Shown here in pieces: positions 8,360-17,067 of a DNA stretch of 64,000 nt (position 1 is the first letter of the stretch; the number at the start of each line of letters is the position of its first letter). Source of the DNA: Sphingopyxis panaciterrulae (GTDB lineage: Bacteria; Pseudomonadota; Alphaproteobacteria; Sphingomonadales; Sphingomonadaceae); the NCBI RefSeq assembly GCF_014199295.1, contig NZ_JACIJH010000002.1, positions 124,001 through 188,000 on the forward strand. Reading direction: 5' to 3'. The position numbers and the translations under genes were made by a program. The notes under the pieces are model-generated. The model was not told the origin of the DNA. It did no database searches and worked only from the letters and a program-made list of their open reading frames with translations.

Positions 8360-9763
8360 CTATCCGGCGCCCCACCGCCCGCCCAGAGCACGGAACAGGT
8401 CGACCTGCGCGTCGGCGATGCGGGCGTCGGCGAGGGCGAGCGATGCCTCCGCCTCGGCGAAGGTACGTTCGGCGTCGAGGGCCTCCAGTCCGTCGATCGC
8501 GCCCTCGCGCTGTTGCGCGCGGGTGATTTTCACCGCGGTCTCGGCCTGGTCGCGTGCCGATTGCAGCGCCGTGCGCCGGTCGAGCAGATGGGCATAGGCG
8601 GACAGCGCGGTTTCGGTTTCTTCGAGGGCACGCAGCACCGTGCCGTCGAATTCGGCGAGCGCCGCCTGGCTGTCAGCCTCGGCGCCGTCGATCCGCGCGC
8701 GCACCGCCTCCTGATTGGGGAAGGACCAGCTTATCAGCGGGCCGAGCAGCCAGCGCAGCGGGCCGCCGCCGAACAGGTCGCCCAGCCCGCTGCTCGTCTG
8801 CCCGATCGAACCGCCGAGGCTGATGCGCGGATAAAGATCGGCGGTCGCGACGCCGATGCGTGCGGTTGCGGCGGCGAGCCTGCGCTCGGCGGCGGCGACG
8901 TCGGGGCGGCGCGCGAGCAGCGCGGCGCCGTCGCCGACCGGGATCGGCCGGTCGAGCCGCAGGCTCGTCTGCCGTTCTCCCGCGATCGGCGGCAGATCGG
9001 CGGGCGCGCGGCCGGTCAGGGTCGCGAGGCGAAAGAGCGCGGCGTCGCGTTCCGCGGCGATCGCCGGGATGTCGGCGCGGCGCTGGTCGCGCAGCGCCGC
9101 GATGCGTGCGGTGTCGAGTTTGGTCGTCAGCCCCACTTCGGCGCGGCGCGCGGTGAGCGCGACCGATTTGTCGAGCAGGTCGACGATATGTTGCGCAACA
9201 CCGAGCCGTTCGGCCGCCGAAGCGGCGTCGGCATAAGCGCGCGTGATCTCTGCCGCGACGGTCACGCGCACCGCGTCGGCGTCGGCCTGGGCGGCGGCGA
9301 GGTCGCCGCTCGCTGCATCGACCCCGCGCGCGACGCGGCCGAACAGGTCGACCTCGTAACCCACGGTCAGGCCGCCATCGACCTGCCACCCCTCGCGGTC
9401 GGCACCGGGCAGCGTCTGGCCTTCGCTGGCACGGCCATAGGTGGCGCCGGCGCCCAGGCTCGTCGACGGCAGGCGGTCGCCGCGTACCTCGCGCAGCGCG
9501 GCGCGGGCCTTGGCGATGCGGGCGACCGCGACGCGGACGTCGGTGTTCGCCGCCAGCGCGTCGGCGACGAGGCGGTCGAGCACCGGGTCCTTGTAGAGCC
9601 GCCACCATTGGGCGTCGGCGGGCGCGTTCGTCGTCACGCCGTCCCGGAGCGAAAGAAGCGGGCCGGACGCCGCGGGGGGAGGCGCGGGGGCAGCGAAGTC
9701 CGGCCCGACCGCGCAGGCCGACAGCATCAGCGCGGAAACGGTGGTGGCAAGCAGGATGCGCAT
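8360..9763 (-). CDS. RND efflux outer-membrane channel lipoprotein (NodT/OprM family)
   Basis: Outer-membrane factor of a tripartite efflux pump, 467 aa, the usual length. The N-terminus MRILLATTVSALMLSACAV carries a lipobox (LSAC) with the acylated cysteine at 17. Two TolC-like repeats are visible, including DPVLDRLVADALAANTDVR near residue 60 and the GVATADLYPRISLGGSIG region near residue 300. The latter matches the conserved DLFPxIxLxG motif of the family. A clear ribosome-binding site (GGAGAAAGCGCC) precedes the ATG. It is the last gene of the efflux operon, 12 nt after the pump gene. Confidence 0.94.
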   Translation of the reverse strand: MRILLATTVSALMLSACAVGPDFAAPAPPPAASGPLLSLRDGVTTNAPADAQWWRLYKDPVLDRLVADALAANTDVRVAVARIAKARAALREVRGDRLPSTSLGAGATYGRASEGQTLPGADREGWQVDGGLTVGYEVDLFGRVARGVDAASGDLAAAQADADAVRVTVAAEITRAYADAASAAERLGVAQHIVDLLDKSVALTARRAEVGLTTKLDTARIAALRDQRRADIPAIAAERDAALFRLATLTGRAPADLPPIAGERQTSLRLDRPIPVGDGAALLARRPDVAAAERRLAAATARIGVATADLYPRISLGGSIGQTSSGLGDLFGGGPLRWLLGPLISWSFPNQEAVRARIDGAEADSQAALAEFDGTVLRALEETETALSAYAHLLDRRTALQSARDQAETAVKITRAQQREGAIDGLEALDAERTFAEAEASLALADARIADAQVDLFRALGGRWGAG

Positions 9764-9775
9764 GGCGCTTTCTCC

Positions 9776-12700
9776 TTATTCGGCGGGCTGCGGCGCGGGG
9801 TCGGGCGACCCGCCGTCGCGGCCGCGCAGCGTCGCGATGCGGTCGCCGATCGTGCGGCAGACGACATAGAAGGTGGGGGTGTAGATCAGCCCGAACAGGG
9901 TGACGCCGATCATCCCGTAGAAGACGGCGGTGCCGAGCGCCTGGCGCAATTCATAGCCGGGGCCCGACGCCCAGACGAGCGGCGCCACGCCGAGGATGAA
10001 GGCGAAGCTGGTCATCAGGATCGGGCGCAGGCGTGCGCGGGCGGCCTCGACCGCCGCCTCGACCACGGTCGCGCCGCGCTCTTCGGCTTGCTTGGCGAAC
10101 TCGACGATCAGGATCGCATTTTTCGCCGCGAGCGCGATCAGGACGATCAGGCCGATCTGGGTCAGGATATTATTGTCCAGACCCCGCAGGTTGACGCCGG
10201 CCATCGCGGCGAGCAGCGTCATCGGTACGATCAGGATGATCGCGAGCGGCAGCATCAGGCTTTCGAACTGCGCGGCCAGCACCAGAAAGACGAACACCAC
10301 AGACAGCGCAAAGATCAGCGCGGCGATGTTGCCGGCCGCCTTTTGCTGAAAGGCGATGTCGGTCCATTCGGCCGAGAAGCCAGCAGGCAGGCTCTCCGCG
10401 ACCTTTTCCATCACCTCGATCGCCTGGCCGGTCGAGGCGCCGGGCGCGGTTTCGCCGTCCACCTCGACGGCGGGGAAGAGGTTGTAGCGGGTGACGCGAT
10501 AGGGACCGGTCTTGTCGGTGAAGGTCGCGACCGCGCCGATCGGCACCATCTCGCCGGTGTTCGAGCGGGTCTTGAGCCGCGCGATGTCCGACGGATCGTC
10601 GCGCGCCGCCGCTTCGGCCTGCGCGGTGACGCGGAAGGTGCGGCCCAGCAGGTTGAAGTCGTTGACATAGGCGGAGCCGAGATAGACCTGCAGCGCCTCG
10701 AACACCCGCGACGGCGGGACGCCGAGCATGTCGGACTTGGCACGGTCGATGTCGGCATACACGCGCGGCGTGGCGGTATTGTAGAGCGTGAACACGTTCG
10801 CGAGTTCGCGCTGCTGGTGCGCCTGACCGATCAACTGGCCGGCCGCCTGCTCGAGCGCCTGATAGCCGGCGTCGCCGCGGTCCTGCACGATCATGCGGTA
10901 TCCGCCGCCGTTGCCGATGCCCTGGATGACGGGCGGCGGGATCACGAACGCCAAGGCGTCGTTCACGCCGGCGAGCGCCGCGCGCATATCGTCCTCGATA
11001 TTGCGCTCGGTCCGGTCGGTGCCGGCGCGCTCGGCGAAAGGCTTGAAGGTGACATAGGCCGCGCCCGCGTTCGACGCCTGCGTGCCCGAGGCGCCGTCGA
11101 AGCCGGCGAACATCACCGCCGCCTCGGTGCCGGGGACGTCGAGCAGCTTCTTCACCACCTTTTTGAGCACCGCGTCGGTCTGCTGGATCGAACTGCCCGG
11201 AGGAAGCTGGATCGCGGCGAGGGCATAGCCTTGATCCTGCGCCGGAACGAAGCCGGCCGGCGTCGCCCAGAAGATCGCGCCGGTGGCGAGGATCAGTCCG
11301 CCATAGGTTGCAAAGGCCCGGCGCGGAGCGCCAATGGTACGGCGCGCGGTCTGCGCATACCAGTTGCTCAGCCGGTCGAAGGCGCGATTGAAGCGGTCGC
11401 CTGCCAGCCAGGCATGGCGGCGCCATCCCGCCGCCGGCGCCTGCTCCGTGCGCGGGCGCAGCAACAGCGCCGCGAGCGCGGGCGACAGGGTGAGCGAGAG
11501 GATCAGCGAGATCACGGTGGCGGTGGCGATCGTCACCGCGAATTGGCGATAGAATTCGCCGGTGATGCCGGTGAGGAAGGTCGTCGGCACGAACACCGCG
11601 CACAGCACGAGCACGATGGCGACCAGCGCCGCCGACACCTCGTCCATCGAGGTATGCGCCGCCTCGCGCGGGGCGAGGCCATGCTCCATATTGCGCTCGA
11701 CATTCTCGACGACGACGATTGCGTCATCGACGACGATCCCGATCGCGAGCACCAGCCCGAACATCGACAGCGTATTGAGCGAATAGCCGAGGCCGGCGAG
11801 CACCGCGAAGGTGCCGATCAGCGACACGGGGATGGCGACGATCGGGATGATCGCTGCGCGCCAGCTTTGCAGGAAGACGATGATGACGATGACGACGAGC
11901 AGCATCGCCTCGAGCAGCGTCTTCTGCACCGCGTGCATCGATTCGCTGATGAACTCGGTCGGGTTCCAGATGATCCGGTATTCGAGCCCCTTGGGGAAAG
12001 TCTTCGCCGCATCGGCAAGCTGGGCCTTGACCCCTTCGGCGGCGGCGAGCGCGTTGCTGCCGGGGCGCTGGGTGACGCCCATGATGATCGAATCCTGGCC
12101 CGAGAGATAGGCGTTCACGCCATAATCCTCGGCCCCCAGCTCGACGCGCGCGACGTCGTGCAGACGCGTGATCGCGTCGGTCGGGTCGGTGCGTACGATG
12201 ATGTTTGCGAACTCATCGGCGGTCTTGAAGCGGCCCTGGGTCTCGACGTTGAGCTGATGCGCGGCGCCGGTGTCGAACGGCGGCTGCCCGACGACTCCGG
12301 CGGCGACCTGTACATTCTGTGCCCGCAGCGCCGCGACGATGTCGCCGGCAGTCAGGCCCAACTCGGCGGCGCGGCCGGGGTCGATCCACACGCGCATCGC
12401 ATAGTCGCGCGCGCCGAACACCTGCACGTCGCCGATGCCGTCGACGCGGGTCAGCCGGTCCTTGAGCTGGGTCAGCGCATAGTTGGAGACATAGCTGCGG
12501 TCGAGCGACCCGTCGGGCGACAGGATATTGACCGCCATCAGCCACGACGGCGACGTCTTGCGGACCACGACGCCCTGCCGCCGCACCTCTTCGGGCAGGC
12601 TCGGCTCGGCGAGCGCGACGCGGTTTTGGACCAGCACCTGCGCGGTGTCGAGATCTGTGCCGAGCTTGAAGGTGACGGTGATCGTCAGCCGCCCGTCGCC

Positions 12701-12955
12701 GGTCGATTGCGACGACTGATAAAGCATATTGTCGACGCCGTTGATCTGTTGCTCGATCGGCGCGGCGACGGTGTCGGCGACCGTTTCGGCCGATGCGCCG
12801 GGATAGCTGGCGCTGACCGTGACCGTTGGCGGAACGACGGCGGGGAATTGCGACACCGGCAGCCCGAAATAGGCGAAGGCGCCGATGATCGTGATGATGA
12901 TCGCAATCACGCCCGCGAAGATCGGGCGGCGGATAAAGAAATGACTGAGACGCAT
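9776..12955 (-). CDS. RND multidrug efflux permease, HAE1 family
   Basis: Inner-membrane proton-driven drug exporter of 1059 aa, the normal size for the AcrB/MexB/MexF group. It starts MRLSHFFIRRPIFAGVIAI, the standard HAE1 beginning. The proton-relay signature is present in helix 4 (GIVVDDAIVVVENVERNM, about residue 400), with the two adjacent aspartates. The two periplasmic porter halves and the second set of helices (LVLAAQFESLMLPLAII, near residue 880) are complete, with no frameshift. It lies between the adaptor and the outer-membrane channel. The substrate cannot be told from sequence. A long open frame on the opposite strand across this gene is a GC-skew artefact. Confidence 0.96.
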   Translation of the reverse strand: MRLSHFFIRRPIFAGVIAIIITIIGAFAYFGLPVSQFPAVVPPTVTVSASYPGASAETVADTVAAPIEQQINGVDNMLYQSSQSTGDGRLTITVTFKLGTDLDTAQVLVQNRVALAEPSLPEEVRRQGVVVRKTSPSWLMAVNILSPDGSLDRSYVSNYALTQLKDRLTRVDGIGDVQVFGARDYAMRVWIDPGRAAELGLTAGDIVAALRAQNVQVAAGVVGQPPFDTGAAHQLNVETQGRFKTADEFANIIVRTDPTDAITRLHDVARVELGAEDYGVNAYLSGQDSIIMGVTQRPGSNALAAAEGVKAQLADAAKTFPKGLEYRIIWNPTEFISESMHAVQKTLLEAMLLVVIVIIVFLQSWRAAIIPIVAIPVSLIGTFAVLAGLGYSLNTLSMFGLVLAIGIVVDDAIVVVENVERNMEHGLAPREAAHTSMDEVSAALVAIVLVLCAVFVPTTFLTGITGEFYRQFAVTIATATVISLILSLTLSPALAALLLRPRTEQAPAAGWRRHAWLAGDRFNRAFDRLSNWYAQTARRTIGAPRRAFATYGGLILATGAIFWATPAGFVPAQDQGYALAAIQLPPGSSIQQTDAVLKKVVKKLLDVPGTEAAVMFAGFDGASGTQASNAGAAYVTFKPFAERAGTDRTERNIEDDMRAALAGVNDALAFVIPPPVIQGIGNGGGYRMIVQDRGDAGYQALEQAAGQLIGQAHQQRELANVFTLYNTATPRVYADIDRAKSDMLGVPPSRVFEALQVYLGSAYVNDFNLLGRTFRVTAQAEAAARDDPSDIARLKTRSNTGEMVPIGAVATFTDKTGPYRVTRYNLFPAVEVDGETAPGASTGQAIEVMEKVAESLPAGFSAEWTDIAFQQKAAGNIAALIFALSVVFVFLVLAAQFESLMLPLAIILIVPMTLLAAMAGVNLRGLDNNILTQIGLIVLIALAAKNAILIVEFAKQAEERGATVVEAAVEAARARLRPILMTSFAFILGVAPLVWASGPGYELRQALGTAVFYGMIGVTLFGLIYTPTFYVVCRTIGDRIATLRGRDGGSPDPAPQPAE

Positions 12956-13047
12956 GTCGAGTCTCCTCGGCCCACCGGGGCCGGCAAAATATCGGGATCT
13001 GAGCGGGAGGAGGCATCGTGCCGGTTGGAGCCGGCGCGATGGCGGTC

Positions 13048-14328
13048 CTATCCCGCGAGGGTGGCCTGCGACGCGGCGCGCGACTGTCTTTCGCCGACCT
13101 GGGTGGTGGCGGGGGCGGTTTTCGGCCGGATCGTCGTCGGCTTTGCCGTCACCTTCGTACCCGGCTGAGCAAATTGGATGCCCTGCACGACGACGCGGTC
13201 CTGCGCCGTCAGGCCCGACCGGATCACGCGCAGTCCGGCGACCAGCGGGCCGGTCTCGACCGGCCGCGCGGCGACCGTGCCGTCCTTGGCGACGACGAAC
13301 AGCTGCTTGCGCGCCTGGTCGGTGCGGACCGCGGCGTCGGGAACCAGCAGCGCCGACACCTTCCCACCCTGCGCCAGTCGCATGTTGCCGAACATGCCGG
13401 GCGTAAGGAAATAGTCGGGATTGTCGATCACCGCGCGCACGCGCATCGTGCCCGAATGGGCATTGATCGCATTATCGGTGAAGTCGACGCGGCCTTTCCA
13501 GCGATAATTGCTTTCATCCTGCAACCGGACCTCGACCTGTTGCCCGGTCGTGCCGCCAGCCTCTCGGTCGCGCTGCGCCTTGAGGAACAGCGCCTCCGAA
13601 CTGTCGAAGGCGAAATAGATCGGGTCGAGCGCGTTGATCGTGGTGAGCAGGGTGCTGCCCGCTCCCTCGCCCGCCGCGACCAGATTGCCGGCGTCGACGC
13701 GGCGGTCCGAAATGCGGCCGCCGATCGGCGCCCGCACGCGGGTGAATTCGACGTCGAGCGCGCGCGAGCGCACGCGGGCCTCCGCCGCCGCAAGCGCGGC
13801 GGTCGCCGCGCGCACTTCTGCGCCTAGCTGATCGACGTCGCTTTGCGAAATCGCGTCGTCGACGATCAGTCGCTCGGCGCGCGCGAGATTGGTCCGCGCG
13901 AGCGCCAGCTTGCTGCGCGCGCTCGCCGCGTCGGCCCGCGCTTCGGCGAGCGCGGCGTTGAACGGGCGCGGGTCGATGGTGAAGAGCAATTGCCCCTTGC
14001 GGACGACTTGGCCGTCGGTGAAGTGAATGCCGGTGAGTTCGCCTGAGACGCGCGGGCGCACATCGACCGACCGGCTCGCTTCGAAGCGGCCGACATAATC
14101 GTCCCACTCGGTGATCTCGCGCACCAGCGGCGCGGCGACGGTGACGACAGGCATCGGAGGCGCGGCGTTCGCCGGGCCTTCGCGATGGGTCAGGGCATAG
14201 CCCGCCGCGACGAGAATCGCGAGCGGCAGGCCGATCTGAAGGGTACGGCGCCAGCGGCGCGGCGACGGCGCAGGGGCAGGCGCGGTCTTTGCCGCCTCCT
14301 CGCGCCGGATCGGGGAGAGCATGTTCAT
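13048..14328 (-). CDS. RND efflux periplasmic adaptor (membrane fusion protein)
   Basis: HlyD/AcrA-type adaptor of 426 aa that links pump and channel. A cytoplasmic proline-rich N-terminus is followed by one membrane anchor (LQIGLPLAILVAAGYALT, about residues 30-48). The barrel-sandwich half-motif VRPRVSGELTGIHFTDGQVV comes at about residue 95, and an alpha-helical hairpin spans about residues 125-200. The second lipoyl half (FTRVRAPIGGRISDRRVDAG) and beta-barrel domains follow. The C-terminal 40 residues are basic and threonine-rich. Two ATG codons (14328 and 14322) could serve as start. It begins 7 nt after the stop of the unknown 133-aa gene, in the same operon. Confidence 0.94.
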   Translation of the reverse strand: MNMLSPIRREEAAKTAPAPAPSPRRWRRTLQIGLPLAILVAAGYALTHREGPANAAPPMPVVTVAAPLVREITEWDDYVGRFEASRSVDVRPRVSGELTGIHFTDGQVVRKGQLLFTIDPRPFNAALAEARADAASARSKLALARTNLARAERLIVDDAISQSDVDQLGAEVRAATAALAAAEARVRSRALDVEFTRVRAPIGGRISDRRVDAGNLVAAGEGAGSTLLTTINALDPIYFAFDSSEALFLKAQRDREAGGTTGQQVEVRLQDESNYRWKGRVDFTDNAINAHSGTMRVRAVIDNPDYFLTPGMFGNMRLAQGGKVSALLVPDAAVRTDQARKQLFVVAKDGTVAARPVETGPLVAGLRVIRSGLTAQDRVVVQGIQFAQPGTKVTAKPTTIRPKTAPATTQVGERQSRAASQATLAG

Positions 14329-14335
14329 GGGACGG

Positions 14336-14737
14336 TTACTTTCGGAACAGGCGGGCGACGTGCGCTTCCGCGACGCGCTTGCCGAGCAGTTCATAGTGGT
14401 CGGGCGAATAGCCCGCGTCGAAAAAGGCCGTGAGTTCGCCCTTGGGCACCGCATAGCTTTGATGCCAGGTCAGCACCGCCATGCGGCGCAACGCCTCGAG
14501 CTTCGGGTCCGCGAGTTGCCGGTTGATGGCATTGCCTACCAGCGCGGAAAGCAGCTTCATGATGCGGCCGGGTTCGCGCAGGCTCGACGGTCGGTCGTGA
14601 CGCGCCAGCATCACGACCGACCATTCCAGCGTCGAAAAGCCAGTGGGATTCTGGGCTTTCGACGCTGTGGAGGTCAGGGAGAGGGGAGTGGGCTCGATGG
14701 CGCGCGGCGCGCGCTCGGCAAGGGCAAGGCTAGCCAT
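14336..14737 (-). CDS. Unknown 133-aa protein, first gene of the efflux operon
   Basis: Not recognised. The start ATG at 14737 has a strong AAGGAGG site 9 nt upstream. The protein is soluble and has no signal peptide. A low-complexity N-terminus (about 1-40) is followed by a conserved-looking core: LEWSVVMLARHDRPSSL, then NRQLADPKLEALRRMAVL, then FFDAGYSPDHYELL. It ends with an RLFRK tail. It is the promoter-proximal gene of the efflux operon, 7 nt before the adaptor, and lies directly downstream of the TetR-type operator region. That context suggests a role connected with the pump or its inducing compound, but nothing in the sequence gives a biochemical function. Confidence 0.8.
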   Translation of the reverse strand: MASLALAERAPRAIEPTPLSLTSTASKAQNPTGFSTLEWSVVMLARHDRPSSLREPGRIMKLLSALVGNAINRQLADPKLEALRRMAVLTWHQSYAVPKGELTAFFDAGYSPDHYELLGKRVAEAHVARLFRK

Positions 14738-14986
14738 GGGTCGGTCCTCCTTAGATCGGGGGGCCGGGCGCAAGGGGGCTTGCGCCCCGGGACATACTCG
14801 CGCCCGGCGAGGGGAGATTTCGGAATGGGGAAGCCGTCCGCCGCCCCAGGGGCGCCGACACGGATTCTCGCGATGTTATATGGCTGGCCTAGCGGGCTAG
14901 ACCGGGTTGGACGGACAGTGGCTCATGGGCGCTTCCCTTCGCTCGTCGCGGCGAAGTGAGGACGCCTCGACCATCTGTACTAAGCG

Positions 14987-15037
14987 GTATATAAATCCGC
15001 TGTTCATCTTGTCAAGGAATTTTGTACCGACCGTTAT
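14987..15037 (-). promoter_or_regulatory. Promoter and operator of the efflux operon
   Basis: On the minus strand a consensus -35 box TTGACA (15009-15014) is followed after 16 nt by a -10 box TATATA (14987-14992). Just upstream of the -35 lies TATAACGGTCGGTA (15024-15037), which is nearly the same as the sequence at the start of the TetR-type regulator gene. The operator begins only a few bases after that gene's stop. This arrangement suggests repression of the pump operon by the adjacent regulator. The 304-bp gap between the two genes holds no other coding sequence. Confidence 0.65.
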
Positions 15038-15041
15038 AAAA

Positions 15042-15653
15042 TTATTTGCCGGGCCATAGCGCGAGGCTGGTATCGACCAGCCGTTCGAGTTCGGCGCGCG
15101 AGGCGCCGGCGCTCGCTTGCACGGTGATTCCCTGCAGGATCGCTAGCATGTGGCTGGTCAGCCCTTCGGGGTCGATCTGCGCGGGAAGGTCGCCCTCCGC
15201 CTTCGCGCGTTCGAAGCGTTCGACGAGCGCGCGGTGCGACGAGGCGCGACGGCGCACGACATCGGCTTTGATCGAATCCGCCTCGGGGCTGCAGGCGAGT
15301 GTACCGAGCAGGCCCATGCAGCCCTTGGGGTCGGTCGCGCCGCAATGGGTGTCGAGCGCGCCGCGCAGATAATATTCGGCGACCTTGCGCGCGGTCGGCT
15401 GATCGAGGGCGGCGCGCGTATATTCCAGCTTCTCGGCCTCGTAGAGGTCAAGCGCCTTGTGGAATAGCGCCTCCTTGTTGCCGAAGGCGGCATAGAGGCT
15501 GGGTTTGGTGATGCCCATCGCCTCGGTCAGGTCGGTCATCGAGGCGCCGTCATAGCCCTTGGCCCAGAAGATGTGGAGGGCATCGACCAGCGCCTTGTCG
15601 ACGCAGAATTCGCGCGGGCGTCCTTTCGTCGTCGGTGCGGTCTCAACTTCCAT
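15042..15653 (-). CDS. TetR/AcrR-family repressor of the efflux operon (predicted)
   Basis: DNA-binding regulator of 203 aa. Residues about 12-58 form the TetR helix-turn-helix: ALVDALHIFWAKGYDGASM, then DLTEAMGITKPSLYAAFGNK, where the second part is the recognition region. The C-terminal part (TetR_C ligand-binding type) includes CGATDPKGCMGLLGTLA, a segment seen in the AcrR subgroup linked to efflux pumps. The ATG at 15653 overlaps an operator-like sequence (ATAACGGACGGTA), and a matching site sits in front of the pump operon immediately downstream. Both suggest self-repression and control of the pump. The ligand is unknown. Confidence 0.9.
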   Translation of the reverse strand: MEVETAPTTKGRPREFCVDKALVDALHIFWAKGYDGASMTDLTEAMGITKPSLYAAFGNKEALFHKALDLYEAEKLEYTRAALDQPTARKVAEYYLRGALDTHCGATDPKGCMGLLGTLACSPEADSIKADVVRRRASSHRALVERFERAKAEGDLPAQIDPEGLTSHMLAILQGITVQASAGASRAELERLVDTSLALWPGK

Positions 15654-15664
15654 AACGGACGGTA
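15652..15664. promoter_or_regulatory. Operator-like site at the TetR gene start
   Basis: ATAACGGACGGTA overlaps the regulator's start codon. It matches ATAACGGTCGGTA (minus strand, 15024-15036) at 12 of 13 positions. An AT-rich stretch (TATATAATATAT, 15663-15674) next to it probably contains the -10 region of the regulator's own promoter. Binding here would block the regulator's own transcription; this is inferred from position and similarity only. Confidence 0.55.
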
Positions 15665-15674
15665 TATAATATAT

Positions 15675-16040
15675 CGCGCGGAAAAATCCAGCGCCTCGAC
15701 TACAAAGCGAAACCGGGCATCGTTGTTCGGGATTCCGCGCTTTACGCGTGAGAGCCGTCAATAACGACGGCAACGGGGATCCTGGTCGCAGCCTGTTGAT
15801 TTTTCCGAAGAAAGAGCCATCTTGGCTGTCATGCATGTCTCTCTTTCTCTGAGGCGCCTGGCGCATCACGCCGGCCGGCTGCTCCAAGGCTAGCTGCCCC
15901 GGACTCGCACGCGGCGGGCCCGGGGCGTTTCTCGGCCATGCAGCAACACCGATATCGGAAGGGCCGGACGCGTATGGCGTATCGGCGATGATCGTGATCG
16001 ATCCCACCCCACTGAACGGCGCTTCGCTGCTTACTCGCTT
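15675..16040. other. Non-coding stretch with no recognised gene
   Basis: About 370 bp between the regulator gene and the small-protein cassette. I see no frame with coding character on either strand. The only visible structures are short palindromes such as GCATGC (15832-15837). The right part may carry the promoter of the cassette, but no convincing -35/-10 pair stands out. Confidence 0.5.
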
Positions 16041-16051
16041 TGGAGATCGAT

Positions 16052-16615
16052 GTGTACGAACCTGCGGAACAGCATGCGCTGCTCGCGCGCCTGCTTCGCG
16101 AAGCCGCGGGGCGGGCGGAAGAGATATTGGCATCCCCCGCCCAGGCCGCCCGCATGCGGGCGATCGCGGATGACGGATATAGCGCGGTCGAGCGCCTCGA
16201 GCATTCACCGCTCGCCGATGACCAGATGCTGGCCGTGGCCCTGCGCCTGTCCGGCCGACTGCCCATGGGAGAGCGGGTCGCGGTGGCGCTCGACCGGCAT
16301 TTCCGCATCCCGGCCCCGGCGATTACGCAGGAGGCGCAGCGTCGCGCGATCTGGCACGATGTCGATGCGAACGGCCTGCCGATCGAGCGGGCCTCGCGGG
16401 CGGTGACCGACCTCGAACGGCGCCTTGTGGGCCGGGAAAGCGATCTCGATCGCGCGCTGCGTGTTCATGCCGCACTCTATTCCGACCTCTGGTGCGACCC
16501 GCGCATCGGCGCGAGCGTGTCGGCTCGCCGCGTTATGCTGGCGATGGTCAGCCTGCTCCACGAGCGCGAGGAGACACCGCGGTTCGTCGCTCGCAGCAGG
16601 GAACGAACCGCATGA
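16052..16615 (+). CDS. Unknown soluble protein, 187 aa
   Basis: Not recognised. The GTG at 16052 is taken as start because a GGAG site lies 6 nt upstream; a TTG at 16040 in the same frame has none. The product is helical, charged and lacks membrane segments. Visible stretches include EQHALLARLLREAAGRAEEI near the N-terminus, a middle part with HRFRIP-like basic and proline residues, and YSDLWCDPRIGASVSARRVM near residue 145. It opens a compact cassette. Its stop overlaps the next gene (ATGA), which indicates translational coupling with a small membrane protein. Confidence 0.72.
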   Translation: MYEPAEQHALLARLLREAAGRAEEILASPAQAARMRAIADDGYSAVERLEHSPLADDQMLAVALRLSGRLPMGERVAVALDRHFRIPAPAITQEAQRRAIWHDVDANGLPIERASRAVTDLERRLVGRESDLDRALRVHAALYSDLWCDPRIGASVSARRVMLAMVSLLHEREETPRFVARSRERTA

Positions 16616-16752
16616 CGGGCCGCGCAATCGAAACCGACGAGGGCGGCCGGCGAGTGGGATGCTGGAGTCAGTTCCTCCTGCTCCTGGCGTTCGTCATTCC
16701 TTTCACGCTCACATGTGTCCTGATCGGGCTCCTGCTGCGGCAGGCGCCCTGA
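16612..16752 (+). CDS. Small membrane protein, 46 aa
   Basis: A very small frame whose ATG overlaps the stop of the preceding gene (ATGA). The first 18 residues are charged (ETDEGGRR). They are followed by one membrane helix (WSQFLLLLAFVIPFTLTC, continuing VLIGLLL) and a short RQAP tail. The size, coupling and single helix suggest a membrane partner or anchor for the upstream protein; no family is recognised. Confidence 0.62.
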   Translation: MTGRAIETDEGGRRVGCWSQFLLLLAFVIPFTLTCVLIGLLLRQAP

Positions 16753-16768
16753 CCCGGGAGAGTCCATC

Positions 16769-16987
16769 ATGACGTTCCTATCGCGACTCTGTTCGTATCA
16801 TGGGCTTGAAGAGATGATGAGCTTCATCCTCATCCTGGGCGTGGTCGGCGCCTACAGCCTCCTGTTCGCGCTCACCCGGACGTCGCGCATCGGCTGGGCG
16901 CTGACCGGCCTGCTGTCGCTCGCTGGCATGGCAGGCCTGATCTGGCTTTCGGCGCGCCCCTGTCTTCCCGAGGCGTTTGGCCTCTAG
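16769..16987 (+). CDS. Small membrane protein, 72 aa
   Basis: A GGGAG site precedes the ATG at 16769. Two membrane helices are visible: residues about 17-35 (SFILILGVVGAYSLLFAL) and about 42-61 (GWALTGLLSLAGMAGLIWL), separated by TRTSRI. A second possible start is the Met at residue 16. It belongs to the same cassette, 16 nt after the 46-aa protein. Not recognised. Confidence 0.62.
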   Translation: MTFLSRLCSYHGLEEMMSFILILGVVGAYSLLFALTRTSRIGWALTGLLSLAGMAGLIWLSARPCLPEAFGL

Positions 16988-17067
16988 CCGGACGGGGCAC
17001 CTCGCTGAGACGCGTCCGGTCCGTACCTCCCGGCGCTGACGGCGCTTTTCATATCCAGGAGATACTC

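Noticed and set aside
8513..13168. A 1551-codon open frame on the plus strand across the RND efflux genes
   Set aside because: It lies antisense to the complete channel and pump genes and runs into the adaptor gene. Its translation is dominated by R, G, A, D and E in low-complexity runs, with no domain. Such long shadow frames are normal in high-GC DNA.
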